From positions 1,264 to 65,263 of the forward strand of contig CAJTDN010000014.1 of the NCBI GenBank assembly GCA_910574865.1: 64,000 nucleotides of DNA, written 5' to 3'. A model generated the notes under the pieces. It did no database searches. It was not told the origin of the DNA and worked only from the letters and a program-made list of their open reading frames with translations. Below are positions 8,330 through 16,469 of this stretch, in pieces. Each line of letters starts with the position of its first letter. Position 1 is the first letter of the stretch. The stretch comes from Lachnospiraceae bacterium (lineage in GTDB: Bacteria; Bacillota; Clostridia; Lachnospirales; Lachnospiraceae). A program made the position numbers and the translations under genes.

Positions 8330-9704
8330 AAGTATTCAAATTAAGACTTTTCTCAGTATGCTTGCGCTGCTAATCGTGGGCTGCGTCCTTATTTATGGGT
8401 TGGTCATGTTCTTTTTGCCGAGAAATTACCATGCCGAACTGCAAAGCCAGGTCACAGCAGATTTCTACGAACTGGTCGACATCATCGAGCAAAATGGCTG
8501 GGAGTCAAGTACAAATTCAATCCTGGAATTTGCCTTAAAAAACAATGCTTCTGTCACGGTTACTGATGGAGCTGGGGAATCTGTATTTTCAGTGAATTCA
8601 GTCAATTTGGCAAGTACCGAAAATGTCGTGCCGGCAACTGATTCTACTCCCTCTATGAGCTGCTCTTCTACTTTCCAGGATAACGGGCAATCTTATCAAC
8701 TGTATGCCAATATCGCTTTGATAGCAGTATCGCAGTCCTATGGTATTCTTTTGCAGCTCCTCCCCCTCATTGTGGGAATCATTCTGGTGGTGTCCGTCCT
8801 TGGGGCGATGATTTGCTCCCGGTACTATTCCAAGCCGCTGGTCAGCATCAGCAATGTGGCAAAGCGGATGACCACCCTGGATATGACCTGGAAGTGTGAA
8901 GTCAACCGAAAAGACGAGATCGGTGTGCTGGCTGCCAGCTTAAATGAGATGTCTCAGCGTTTGAGCGATACGATGGACAGCTTGAAGGCGGCAAACTGGC
9001 AGTTAAAGAAAGATATTGAGCGGGAACGGGAACAGGAAAAGCAGCGCGTGGAATTTTTCACCGCTGTCTCCCATGAGCTGAAAACCCCCATCGCCATCAT
9101 CAAGGGGCAACTGGAGGGTATGATCTATCAGGTGGGCGAATACAAAGACCGGGATACCTACCTGCGCCGGTGCATGAAAACCACCAATGACATGGAGGCG
9201 CTGGTCAAGGAGATTTTATCGGCGGCCCGGATGGGCGGCAGCGACTTCCACCTGGAGCGTACCGACCTGGACATCAGCCAAATGCTGCGAAAGGTCTGTC
9301 AGCAGTTCCGTGGCCGGATGGAGGACAAGCAGATGGAGCTTCGCATGGATATCCGGCCGGAATACCACTATCAGGGGGACCGGCGGCTCATGGAGAAGGT
9401 GTTCACCAATGTGATCGGAAACGCCGTGGCTTATTCGCCGGTGGGCGCGGTGATTACTGTCACCCAAAAGGACGAGGTGTTTTCCGTGGAGAATACCGGC
9501 GTCCACATTGCCGAGGAAGATTTGGAGCGTATCTTCACGCCCTTCTACCGGGTGGACAAATCCCGGAACCGGAACAGCGGCGGCAGCGGCCTGGGGCTGT
9601 ATATCACCAAGACCATCCTGGATCACCACGAAATCGTCTACAAGATGGTGAATACGGAAAATGGTGTGCGGTTTACTGTTATCTTCCCGAAGGCAGCAAT
9701 GTAG
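8310..9704 (+). CDS. Membrane sensor histidine kinase
   Basis: A 464-residue kinase. TM1 is at about residues 10-37, an extracellular sensor of roughly 115 residues follows, and TM2 is at about 150-178, followed by a HAMP linker. The HisKA motif SHELKTPIAIIKGQLEGM contains the phosphorylated His255. The ATPase domain has the N box (EKVFTNVIGNAVAYS) and a GGSGLGLYI G box. A TTG start at 8310 is chosen because GGGGTGGGA lies upstream and the product then begins MKKKISES with a good TM1. It overlaps the regulator by 20 bp. The sizeable extracellular domain suggests it senses a ligand directly, unlike Bce-type kinases. Confidence 0.9.
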   Translation: MKKKISESIQIKTFLSMLALLIVGCVLIYGLVMFFLPRNYHAELQSQVTADFYELVDIIEQNGWESSTNSILEFALKNNASVTVTDGAGESVFSVNSVNLASTENVVPATDSTPSMSCSSTFQDNGQSYQLYANIALIAVSQSYGILLQLLPLIVGIILVVSVLGAMICSRYYSKPLVSISNVAKRMTTLDMTWKCEVNRKDEIGVLAASLNEMSQRLSDTMDSLKAANWQLKKDIEREREQEKQRVEFFTAVSHELKTPIAIIKGQLEGMIYQVGEYKDRDTYLRRCMKTTNDMEALVKEILSAARMGGSDFHLERTDLDISQMLRKVCQQFRGRMEDKQMELRMDIRPEYHYQGDRRLMEKVFTNVIGNAVAYSPVGAVITVTQKDEVFSVENTGVHIAEEDLERIFTPFYRVDKSRNRNSGGSGLGLYITKTILDHHEIVYKMVNTENGVRFTVIFPKAAM

Positions 9705-9864
9705 GAGCAACCCTCTGTTTGTGCGCTATCTGGCGGTAGGGAAATCTTAGCCTCAGACTGTTCGAAAAACAGCTTTGGTTTGGTATTAACATATTTGATA
9801 TAGAGCGAGAAATTTCATGGCCTGCTCTTAGAGATTTTAAACCTCTCTGGTAGAATTGGGAACT

Positions 9865-9885
9865 TTAATTTGGTATAATCAAAGA
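9865..9885 (+). promoter_or_regulatory. Extended -10 promoter before the hydrolase gene
   Basis: TGGTATAAT (9871-9879) is an extended -10 box in an AT-rich gap 41 bp before the hydrolase start. No good -35 is present, as is common for extended -10 promoters. The rest of 9705-9919 holds nothing else I can support. Confidence 0.5.
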
Positions 9886-9919
9886 GACAAATTGGAATTT
9901 TACAGCGAGGTGAAAAAGG

Positions 9920-10666
9920 TTGAACTATGCTGAATATGGGAAAGGAAATAGTAATGTAATTATCCTCCTACATGGAGGTGGTTTGTCATGGTGGAATTAC
10001 AAAGAAATTGCTGAAATGCTACAAACGAATTATCATATAATTATACCCATATTAGACGGTCATGCAGGAAGTGATAAACGATTTACGACGATAGAAAATA
10101 ACGCTTTAGAGATTATAGAATTTATAAATGATAAACTGGATGGTTCCGTTTTATTGATTGGAGGACTATCACTTGGAGGACAGATTTTACTTGAAATTTT
10201 ATCTCATCGTAAGGATATATGTAAGTATGCAATAGTGGAAAGCGCACTTGTAATACCTTCAAAATTCACATATTTTATGATTAAGCCTGCGTTTGGGAGT
10301 TGTTATGGTTTGATAAAGTATAAATGGTTTTCAAAATTACAATTCAAATCATTACGAATAAAGCAGCATTTGTTTGATAATTATTACAAAGATACTTGTG
10401 CAATAACAAAGGGCGATATGATTGCTTTTTTACAGGAAAACTCATTATATTCCTTAAAAGATGGGATTGAAGAGAGCGAAGCAATAGTTCATATTTTTGT
10501 CGGAGAAAAAGAAAATCACTCAATGAAAAAATCAGCAGAACTAATTCATAAAAAACTACAGAATAGTTCTATACAAGTTCTTCCTAATATGTATCATGGA
10601 GAGTTTTCAATAAACCATGCAGATGATTATGTAAGAAGACTATTAGAAATAATAGAACAAAAATAA
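9920..10666 (+). CDS. Alpha/beta hydrolase, AT-rich cargo gene
   Basis: A 248-residue soluble alpha/beta hydrolase. The oxyanion-hole motif LLHGGG is near residue 17, the nucleophile elbow GGLSLGG near residue 83, and the probable catalytic histidine lies in NMYHGEFSINHADD near the C-terminus. The start is a TTG after AGCGAGGTG. Base composition is strikingly AT-rich compared with the genes on either side, so it probably came from another source. It sits between the kinase and the transporter operon with its own promoter and terminator. The substrate cannot be told; resistance by hydrolysis of a small molecule is possible but unproven. Confidence 0.75.
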   Translation: MNYAEYGKGNSNVIILLHGGGLSWWNYKEIAEMLQTNYHIIIPILDGHAGSDKRFTTIENNALEIIEFINDKLDGSVLLIGGLSLGGQILLEILSHRKDICKYAIVESALVIPSKFTYFMIKPAFGSCYGLIKYKWFSKLQFKSLRIKQHLFDNYYKDTCAITKGDMIAFLQENSLYSLKDGIEESEAIVHIFVGEKENHSMKKSAELIHKKLQNSSIQVLPNMYHGEFSINHADDYVRRLLEIIEQK

Positions 10667-10711
10667 ATCCTAAGTTTTCGGGATAGATAATCGAATAAAT
10701 TTATTCTACAC

Positions 10712-10750
10712 AGCCGAGAGGTTTTCCATGTGAAAGCTCCTCGGCTTTTT
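10712..10750 (+). terminator. Terminator after the hydrolase gene
   Basis: AGCCGAG (10712-10718) pairs with CTCGGCT (10740-10746), and a run of T follows. Confidence 0.75.
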
Positions 10751-10763
10751 CGCGCTCTATCGC

Positions 10764-10821
10764 CAACTCCACCTAAAAAATATCTCAACTCCACCTCAAC
10801 TCCACCTTCGTAGTGTACTAT
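10764..10821 (+). promoter_or_regulatory. Transporter operon promoter with three 11-bp direct repeats
   Basis: CAACTCCACCT occurs exactly at 10764-10774, 10786-10796 and 10797-10807, that is, in an 11-bp register with one unit skipped. The last copy ends 8 bp before TACTAT (10816-10821), a -10-like box, and there is no proper -35. The geometry matches the promoter at 7601-7636. This is a likely activator site for the response regulator at 7655. Confidence 0.75.
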
Positions 10822-10899
10822 AAGGGTGTTCCCGGCAGACGGGACACCCACCGGAGCGGGAAACAGCCCCGGCGAAAAACTACGTTAGGAGGTACACAA

Positions 10900-10947
10900 G
10901 TGAACCAACTGGTTTTACGAAAAGGAAATGAGGTGGCTCAGACATGA
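10900..10947 (+). CDS. 15-residue leader ORF coupled to the permease gene
   Basis: GTG at 10900 follows a strong TTAGGAGGTACACAA ribosome site and encodes MNQLVLRKGNEVAQT. Its TGA overlaps the ATG of the permease gene (ATGA at 10944-10947). The ribosome site is better than that of the permease, so the leader probably feeds ribosomes to it by translational coupling. No function of the peptide itself is implied. Confidence 0.5.
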   Translation: MNQLVLRKGNEVAQT

Positions 10948-12281
10948 ACCTGTGCAAACGGGCCTGCCTGTATTCCATCCGCAAAAAGGGCAAGACCCTC
11001 ACACTGCTGGCGTTTCTGCTGGTCATGGCCACGCTGATGCTGACCTGCCTTTCCATCCAATCGGCCACAGAAACAGCCAACGCCAACATCAAAAAAGCCC
11101 TGCTGGGCTATTTCACCATCAACGCCAAGACCTTGGAGAGCGGTATCCCGGAGGATACGGTGAGCCAGATTCTTGATGTGGATGGTTTGAGCGGCAGATA
11201 CACCCTGCGCTCCTACACCTACGCTGCTTATTTTGACGCAGACGGGAACCTTCTGGAGATCAACACCGAAGGCGCTGCCCAGGTGCCTGAGGGCTACGAG
11301 AACGCCGGACGGGTGGTGGCAAACTCCAATTCCCAGGAGGATAGCTATTTCACCGATGGCGGCTTTGAGATGGTGGAGGGAAATCCCATCACCACCGAGG
11401 CCGGCAGCCAGGTGCTGATCCATGAGAAATTCGCCCAGCGCAACGGCCTGTCTGTGGGCGACACCATGCTGCTGGGGAATGTGGAGGACAAAGATAAGAC
11501 CATCCCTGTGACGGTGGCCGGGATCTTCACAAATACCGAGGAACAGGATTCCATCGGCATGGCCCCGTCCTATGACCTTTACGACAATATCGTGTTTACC
11601 GATCTCTCCACCGCCTCTTTCCTGCTCTACGGCACCGAGGGAACCACCAATGTCCAATACGGGGATTTTTATGTGAACGACCCGGACGAGCTGGAGCGCA
11701 TTATGACCGATGTGCAGGAACTGGATGGCGTGGATTGGGAGAACTGCACCCTGACCCGCTACGACAACGACTATCAGAATGCCAAGGAATCCTTGGAGGG
11801 CTTACAGAACATCGTCTTTATCGCCATTGCGGTGGTATCGGTGATTTGTTTCCTGGTGCTGGCCCTGTTCCTGACGCTGCGGCTCCGTGGGCGAATCCAT
11901 GAAACCGGCGTCTATCTGGCCATGGGCATTTCCAAAGGCTCGGTGCTGCTGCAATACCTGCTGGAAGTGATCCTCGTGGCGGCCATCGCCCTGTTCATTT
12001 CCTTCGGCACCAGCACAGCCATTTCCCATCAGATCGGGAGCAGTCTGCTCTCCCAGGTGACAAGCGAAACCTATGAGACGGTGGACTTGACCGGGGAAAA
12101 CGAAGCTGCCCAAGAACCCACCGAGGATTTGGGTCTTGCCGAGATCGAGGTGGCTGTTTCCGCCGAGGATTACGCACTGGTGTGGGCTTTCGGCATGGTG
12201 CTGTGTGTGGCCTCTACCGCACTGGCGGCCTACCCGATTATGAAGATGAAGCCCAAGAGTATCTTGTCGCAGATGAGTTAA
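10944..12281 (+). CDS. FtsX-type ABC transporter permease 1
   Basis: A 445-residue MacB/FtsX-type permease. TM1 is at about residues 15-40 (TLLAFLLVMATLMLTCLSIQ). A long extracytoplasmic domain spans about 45-285. Three C-terminal TM segments follow at about 290-315, 335-360 and 410-430, with the FtsX hallmark LRLRGRIHETGVYLAMGISK between the first two. The end MKMKPKSILSQMS is shared with the next permease, so the two are paralogues forming a heterodimer. It is preceded by a coupled leader ORF and the response-regulator sites. Such pairs export or sense peptides or lipids; the substrate is not evident. Confidence 0.87.
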   Translation: MNLCKRACLYSIRKKGKTLTLLAFLLVMATLMLTCLSIQSATETANANIKKALLGYFTINAKTLESGIPEDTVSQILDVDGLSGRYTLRSYTYAAYFDADGNLLEINTEGAAQVPEGYENAGRVVANSNSQEDSYFTDGGFEMVEGNPITTEAGSQVLIHEKFAQRNGLSVGDTMLLGNVEDKDKTIPVTVAGIFTNTEEQDSIGMAPSYDLYDNIVFTDLSTASFLLYGTEGTTNVQYGDFYVNDPDELERIMTDVQELDGVDWENCTLTRYDNDYQNAKESLEGLQNIVFIAIAVVSVICFLVLALFLTLRLRGRIHETGVYLAMGISKGSVLLQYLLEVILVAAIALFISFGTSTAISHQIGSSLLSQVTSETYETVDLTGENEAAQEPTEDLGLAEIEVAVSAEDYALVWAFGMVLCVASTALAAYPIMKMKPKSILSQMS

Positions 12282-12296
12282 GGAGGTGCAGGCGAT

Positions 12297-13574
12297 ATGA
12301 ATTTAGGAATACGGGCGATTTTATATAGCGCACGAAAGTGGAAAAAGACGCTGCTGGTGTTCTGTCTGCTCCTGGCCATTACCACTTTGGTGCTGTCCGG
12401 CCTTGCCATAGCTGACGCTCAGGAAGAACAGGCCGAGGAAGTCCGGGGGACCACCGGGGCCAGCTTTACCGTGGAACGAAACCTGTCCACAGGAGGCTGG
12501 GCCAGCGGCAATGGCGGTTCTTATAGCACGCAGGAATTTATAACCGAGGAAATGCTTCAAGAAATTGGCTCAGTAGACGGGATCGCTGGTTATGATGCAG
12601 CGGTTGTCTCTATGCCTTATTACTATACCCAATCAGGTGAAAGTATCGTTACAGAAGATGTTAACAACAGCTTTTATACTTATGGTTCTCTCAATTCAGA
12701 ATATAACGAGTTGTTCGTATCTGGGCGGTTTGAATTGGTAGAGGGAACTCATATTACGGAAGATATGCCGAATGGACTTATTCTCAGCAGGGATCGTGCC
12801 GAAAAGAATGGGCTAAAGTTAGGGGATAAAGTATCCGGTATCAACAATCCCTATGCAGATGATCCCGAAGTGGAGATGGAACTTGTGGGTATCTTTGACG
12901 TTCTGGCAGATAAAGATGATGAGGCAACCATGTATGATGCTGCTACACTATGGGATTACACCGATTATGCTTTTTGCAGCTACAATGCAATGAAAGAAAT
13001 GGCTGTTAATTATGAAGATGGGAGCAAACTCCAAGAGGCCCACTTTTTCGTAGAGGATGCAGCACAGTTGGATAACGTGATAGCCGAGGTACAGAACATA
13101 TCCTCGATTAACTGGGATAACTTTATCATCACCGCCAATGACGAGGTATATCAAAATATTTCCAGCGCTCTTTCCGACACCGGCACCCTGATTACCACCC
13201 TCATTGTTGTCATTACTGCTGTGAGTATGGTGCTGATTATCCTGATTCTATCCATGTCCATCCGCAGCCGGAAAAGAGAAACTGGGATTTTGCTGGCCGT
13301 TGGAATTGCCAAGCCTGCGGTGATTCTCCAATATGTGTTGGAAACCCTGCTGATTGCGGTGGTGGCCTTCCCGCTGGCCTACCTCTCCAGTAAGCAAGTG
13401 GCCGGCACCCTGGGTACGCTGTTCGGCAAGGCGGCGGAGAATGTCATCGTCACACCGGAGCATTTCATGCTGGTGGCTATCGTGGGAGGTATCCTGCTGG
13501 TGGCGGCGGTGCTGGTGTCCAGTATCTCGACTATGCGGTTGAAACCTAAGCAGATTTTGTCGCAGATGGAATAA
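12297..13574 (+). CDS. FtsX-type ABC transporter permease 2
   Basis: A 425-residue paralogue of the preceding permease with the same layout: TM1 near residues 17-38, a long extracytoplasmic domain (about 40-275), and three C-terminal TM segments around SIRSRKRETGILLAVGIAKP. The ending MRLKPKQILSQME mirrors that of permease 1. The start follows AAGGAGG. The segment coding the extracytoplasmic domain (about 12,580-13,100) is visibly more AT-rich than its flanks, which may mark domain replacement or faster divergence of the ligand-facing part. Confidence 0.87.
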   Translation: MNLGIRAILYSARKWKKTLLVFCLLLAITTLVLSGLAIADAQEEQAEEVRGTTGASFTVERNLSTGGWASGNGGSYSTQEFITEEMLQEIGSVDGIAGYDAAVVSMPYYYTQSGESIVTEDVNNSFYTYGSLNSEYNELFVSGRFELVEGTHITEDMPNGLILSRDRAEKNGLKLGDKVSGINNPYADDPEVEMELVGIFDVLADKDDEATMYDAATLWDYTDYAFCSYNAMKEMAVNYEDGSKLQEAHFFVEDAAQLDNVIAEVQNISSINWDNFIITANDEVYQNISSALSDTGTLITTLIVVITAVSMVLIILILSMSIRSRKRETGILLAVGIAKPAVILQYVLETLLIAVVAFPLAYLSSKQVAGTLGTLFGKAAENVIVTPEHFMLVAIVGGILLVAAVLVSSISTMRLKPKQILSQME

Positions 13575-13614
13575 GACCATCCACTCCCTAAAATAACGAA
13601 ATGAGGTAATCACT

Positions 13615-14319
13615 ATGAGTATCATGGAAATCAAACAAGTGGGATATTCCTACGATAATAAAAAGAAAGTCTTAAAAGGCGTCAACGCCGAAATGGAACA
13701 GGGCAAGCTCTACGCCATCCTGGGTCCTTCCGGCTGCGGCAAAACCACCCTGCTCTCCCTGATCGGCGGCCTGGACAGCCCCGGCAGCGGCCAGATTTAC
13801 TTCGATGGGCAGGACATTGCCAAGACTGGCCTTTCCGACCACCGGAAAAACCATGTGGCGTTTATTTTCCAGGCGTACAACCTGATCGACTACTTGACCC
13901 CCGCAGAGAATGTGTCGCTGACTTCCAAACTGCCGCCGCTGCCAATTCTGGAGCGTCTGGGGCTGACGAAAGAAGAAGCCAAGCGCAATGTGCTGAAGCT
14001 CTCCGGCGGCCAGCAGCAGCGGGTGGCCATCGCCCGTGCCCTGGCAAGCGAGGCTCCTGTGATCCTGGCGGACGAGCCTACGGGCAATCTGGACGAGGAC
14101 ACCGCCCAGGACATCACGGAAATTCTTAAAGAGAGCGCCCACAAGATGAACAAGTGTGTGGTGGTCGTTACTCACTCTAATGAGCTGGCGAAGCAGGCTG
14201 ATGTGGTATTTCGGCTGAAAAAGGGTGAGCTGCAGGTGCTGGAGCGCGTTCAAGATGGAGCCACCCAGCCCCAATCCCGCAGAAACAACGCTCCCCGCAG
14301 TGAAAGGAGGGCGCATTGA
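13615..14319 (+). CDS. ABC transporter ATPase subunit (MacB/LolD type)
   Basis: A 234-residue ATPase for the two FtsX permeases. It has Walker [10 protein letters not shown] (about residue 38), Q-loop [16 protein letters not shown], signature LSGGQQQR (about 129), Walker [13 protein letters not shown] and the H-loop [11 protein letters not shown] codons at 13615 and 13624 are possible; the first fits AATGAGG upstream. The C-terminal tail after [10 protein letters not shown] is a non-conserved extension. The stop overlaps the next start (TGATG). Order permease-permease-ATPase is reversed relative to many such operons. Confidence 0.92.
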   Translation: MSIMEIKQVGYSYDNKKKVLKGVNAEMEQGKLYAILGPSGCGKTTLLSLIGGLDSPGSGQIYFDGQDIAKTGLSDHRKNHVAFIFQAYNLIDYLTPAENVSLTSKLPPLPILERLGLTKEEAKRNVLKLSGGQQQRVAIARALASEAPVILADEPTGNLDEDTAQDITEILKESAHKMNKCVVVVTHSNELAKQADVVFRLKKGELQVLERVQDGATQPQSRRNNAPRSERRAH

Positions 14320-14738
14320 TGGAGATAGACAGCAATCCGATCACGAAACCCTCGAAAAAGGGAACGATCCTTTCCGCAGTTTTTTATGCTCTTGCGGCGG
14401 TGCTGCTGATTACAGCCTTTGTCTCTCTGGTGGCCTGCCATCAAAATATCTCCCGGCAGCTTGAGCAGGGCGTTCCTGTGCAGGGAAATGAACTGGCCAT
14501 TGTGAATCTCTATCTTACAAGCTGTGTGCAGTATTTCGCCTTTGCCGCCGTCATGGTGTTTTGCGGCAAGGCAGCCCCCAAGGTGCTGGCGCTCAAGAAC
14601 GAGATGCCGGTGCAGGTCACGCCCTATATGCTCAACGCCCCGACAGAGGCCCCCGGTTCCGATTATGCCGAGGAAGTGGAGCCGGAGGAGGACGATACGG
14701 ATTTTGAGGCTTGGGGATTCCGGGAAAAGGAAGAATAA
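14319..14738 (+). CDS. Small two-TM membrane protein downstream of the ABC ATPase
   Basis: A 139-residue protein with hydrophobic segments at about residues 19-43 and 65-85, and a strongly acidic C-terminus (EEVEPEEDDTDFEAWGF). It is translationally coupled to the ATPase (TGATG) after AAAGGAGG, so it is probably an accessory part of the transporter or of its control. I do not recognise a named family. A hairpin with AAGACA/TGTCTT ends (14745-14792) follows but lacks a U-tract. Confidence 0.65.
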   Translation: MEIDSNPITKPSKKGTILSAVFYALAAVLLITAFVSLVACHQNISRQLEQGVPVQGNELAIVNLYLTSCVQYFAFAAVMVFCGKAAPKVLALKNEMPVQVTPYMLNAPTEAPGSDYAEEVEPEEDDTDFEAWGFREKEE

Positions 14739-14819
14739 ATAAAAAAGACACGCCGGCGGGCTTGCAAAGCAGCAAGTCCTCGGCCATGTCTTGAAAACAG
14801 GAGAATGGAGGTGATTCCC

Positions 14820-14993
14820 ATGCAGCAAACAGAGTGGGTTTATTGTCCCGTCTGCGGGAATAAAACCCGTGATCGAATCAGGGAGGACACGGTTTTAATC
14901 AATTATCCTCTCTACTGCCCGAAGTGCAAACGAGAGAGCTTGATTCAGGCCAAACAACTACATATCGTTGTCATCAAAGAGCCAGACGCATAG
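14820..14993 (+). CDS. Cysteine-rich KTR domain protein
   Basis: A 57-residue zinc-ribbon protein with YCPVCGNKTR and LYCPKCKRESLI, matching the Cys-rich KTR family often carried on conjugative elements of Firmicutes. The family's role is unknown; nucleic-acid or metal binding is an inference from the two CxxC pairs. The start at 14820 has GGAGGTG at the right distance; an in-frame ATG 15 bases upstream overlaps that ribosome site. A terminator follows directly. Confidence 0.8.
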   Translation: MQQTEWVYCPVCGNKTRDRIREDTVLINYPLYCPKCKRESLIQAKQLHIVVIKEPDA

Positions 14994-15000
14994 ACGCAGA

Positions 15001-15050
15001 GCCGATGAACCACACAAGACACTCTTACTTGTGGTTATCGGCTTCTTTTT
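15001..15050 (+). terminator. Terminator after the KTR gene
   Basis: GCCGAT-g-AACCACA pairs with TGTGGTTATCGGC (ending 15042), with one bulged base, then TTCTTTTT. A second GC-rich hairpin, GCCTGCCCCG/CGGGGCAGGC, spans 15071-15117. The stretch to 15248 holds no gene. Confidence 0.75.
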
Positions 15051-15248
15051 ATTCTTAATACACGACAACAGCCTGCCCCGCCCGACGGGGAAAGAAAAAA
15101 ACCGTTGCGGGGCAGGCAGCTTTGTGCGCCTATTTACATATACTTATGACTTTCGGCGGTTTTGAAAGATCAAGGCCGCCGTTTCCTACGCCTTTGACAA
15201 AGGAGTGACGACTATACGCTAACACGGCGGCTTTAGGAGGGAGCCGCC

Positions 15249-15335
15249 ATGAAGCAAAGAGGGTTTCGACATAATTCGGCAGGGATTTACCTGTCAAAAA
15301 AGCCTGGCCGTCAACCGGCCCCCATCTGCTTATGA
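15249..15335 (+). CDS. 28-residue basic peptide ORF of the ICE
   Basis: ATG at 15249 follows a strong AGGAGGGAG site and encodes MKQRGFRHNSAGIYLSKKPG plus eight residues, ending at TGA. The ribosome site supports translation. It is upstream of a hairpin with a T-run and the sigma-like gene, so it could be a leader peptide. No family is recognised. Confidence 0.4.
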   Translation: MKQRGFRHNSAGIYLSKKPGRQPAPICL

Positions 15336-15381
15336 ACAGGCACTATCGTGGCTGGTTCATAAGACCTATAAGACGCATATA

Positions 15382-15420
15382 AAAAGCGCCAGCCACCGTA
15401 CATCGGAAGCTGGCGCTTTT
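15382..15420 (+). terminator. Terminator upstream of the sigma-like gene
   Basis: AAAAGCGCCAGC (15382-15393) and GCTGGCGCTTTT (15409-15420) are perfect inverted repeats ending in T. A-tract and T-tract on both sides make it usable in both directions. Confidence 0.8.
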
Positions 15421-15515
15421 CCTTGTCGTTTTTTCGGGAATTTCCCCGAACGGTGTCGCCCGCCGCCTTCGTTTCGGTTCACCTGTCAACCAGTGAATTG
15501 AAACGGAGGTACATC

Positions 15516-15941
15516 ATGCAGAAGATCAACCTTCGGGACCTGTATCCCGATACATATAAAACCGATGTCTTTGTAGACGTGGCCGAGGAAGTCCTGGCCG
15601 CGATCCGGGGCCACCAGCAGGACGATGCCGCTTACGAGCGCCGGAAGTTCCGGCACAAGGCCCATTACTCTCTGAACCGGGAGGATGGCATTGAAAGCGA
15701 TGCCATCAACCGGCCGCTCACCCCGGAGGAAATTCTGGAACAGAAGCAGCTGCGGGAAGAAGTGTATGCCGCGCTGATGAAGCTGCCCGCCATCCAGGCC
15801 CGGCGCATCTACGCCCGGTTTTACTTGGGCATGACGGTGGCCGAGATCGCCCGGATTGAGGGCACCGACCGCCGCCGTGTGTGGGACAGCATCCGGCGCG
15901 GGCTGAAGAAGTTGGCGCGTCTGCTGGACACAGCCCGATAA
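15516..15941 (+). CDS. Sigma-70-like (region 4) factor of the ICE
   Basis: A 141-residue protein whose C-terminal part (about residues 75-135) is a sigma-70 region 4 helix-turn-helix: KLPAIQARRIYARFYLGMTV, then AEIARIEGTDRRRVWDSIRRG. The N-terminal part is charged and lacks region 2. Proteins of this type sit in the control module of Tn916/Tn1549-like elements. The start has ACGGAGGT upstream. It probably influences excision or transfer gene expression; whether it works as a true sigma factor is not shown. Confidence 0.8.
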   Translation: MQKINLRDLYPDTYKTDVFVDVAEEVLAAIRGHQQDDAAYERRKFRHKAHYSLNREDGIESDAINRPLTPEEILEQKQLREEVYAALMKLPAIQARRIYARFYLGMTVAEIARIEGTDRRRVWDSIRRGLKKLARLLDTAR

Positions 15942-15970
15942 CCTGACCGCCGAATAGCGGCAAAAAAAGA

Positions 15971-16006
15971 GCCGGTGGGGGATTTTTATTCCTCCACCGG
16001 CTTATT
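15971..16006. terminator. Bidirectional terminator between the convergent sigma-like and XRE genes
   Basis: GCCGGTGGGGG (15971-15981) pairs with CCTCCACCGGC (15991-16001); A-rich sequence on the left and TTATTTCT on the right suit both strands. Confidence 0.75.
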
Positions 16007-16376
16007 TCTCCTCTGCTTTTTTATCCTGGTCACATTCGTCTGCCTGCGTCATCTCTTTTAGTTCATCAGCCAGCGCACGGGCCGAGTTTAACAGCGCCTT
16101 TCTGGCCGCCGGAGGGCACGAAAGGTAGAGCTGCCGCATATCGTTGGCGGATTGTTCATCTTCGGGCAGATCAAGATTCATCAGGGAGTCCAAGGACAAA
16201 TTCAAAACTTTACCAAAAGCACGCAGAACCTCAAAAGAAGGGTTCTTTTCTCCTCTTTCACAACTTTGAACGTGCTTCAGCGAAACATGGCTCAAATCAG
16301 CGAGTTCCTGTTGTGTAAGTTTTTTCACCTTACGGGCTTTTTGAATACGCCGTCCCAGCTCTTTTAACATCTCCAT
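16002..16376 (-). CDS. XRE-family repressor of the ICE
   Basis: A 124-residue protein. Residues 8-65 are a classic XRE helix-turn-helix (RIQKARKVKKLTQQELADLS, then HVSLKHVQSCERGEKNPSFE). The remainder is an acidic, helical C-terminal part. AAGGAG is correctly placed before the ATG. A 14-bp operator-like sequence overlaps the start codon and is repeated inverted 67 bp upstream, implying autorepression. By position it is the element's regulator of excision and transfer functions. Confidence 0.85.
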   Translation of the reverse strand: MEMLKELGRRIQKARKVKKLTQQELADLSHVSLKHVQSCERGEKNPSFEVLRAFGKVLNLSLDSLMNLDLPEDEQSANDMRQLYLSCPPAARKALLNSARALADELKEMTQADECDQDKKAEEK

Positions 16377-16469
16377 AGGTACTATCGTCTCCTTAATGAT
16401 ATTTTATCGTTCCTATTCTCTGTCGAGAAGAACCTTTTAGGAGGCTCTTTTAGGCACGATAGTACCTAT
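16375..16469. promoter_or_regulatory. Paired 14-bp inverted operator of the XRE repressor
   Basis: ATAGGTACTATCGT (16375-16388) and its exact reverse complement ACGATAGTACCTAT (16456-16469) lie 67 bp apart. The first overlaps the start codon and ribosome site of the repressor gene; the second is placed to control divergent transcription toward xis. Exact 14-base identity makes chance unlikely. Confidence 0.75.

Noticed and set aside
10944-14319. A bacitracin-type BceRS-BceAB module
   Set aside because: The permeases are two FtsX-type proteins of about 430 residues rather than one large BceB, and the kinase has a sizeable extracellular domain, unlike BceS.
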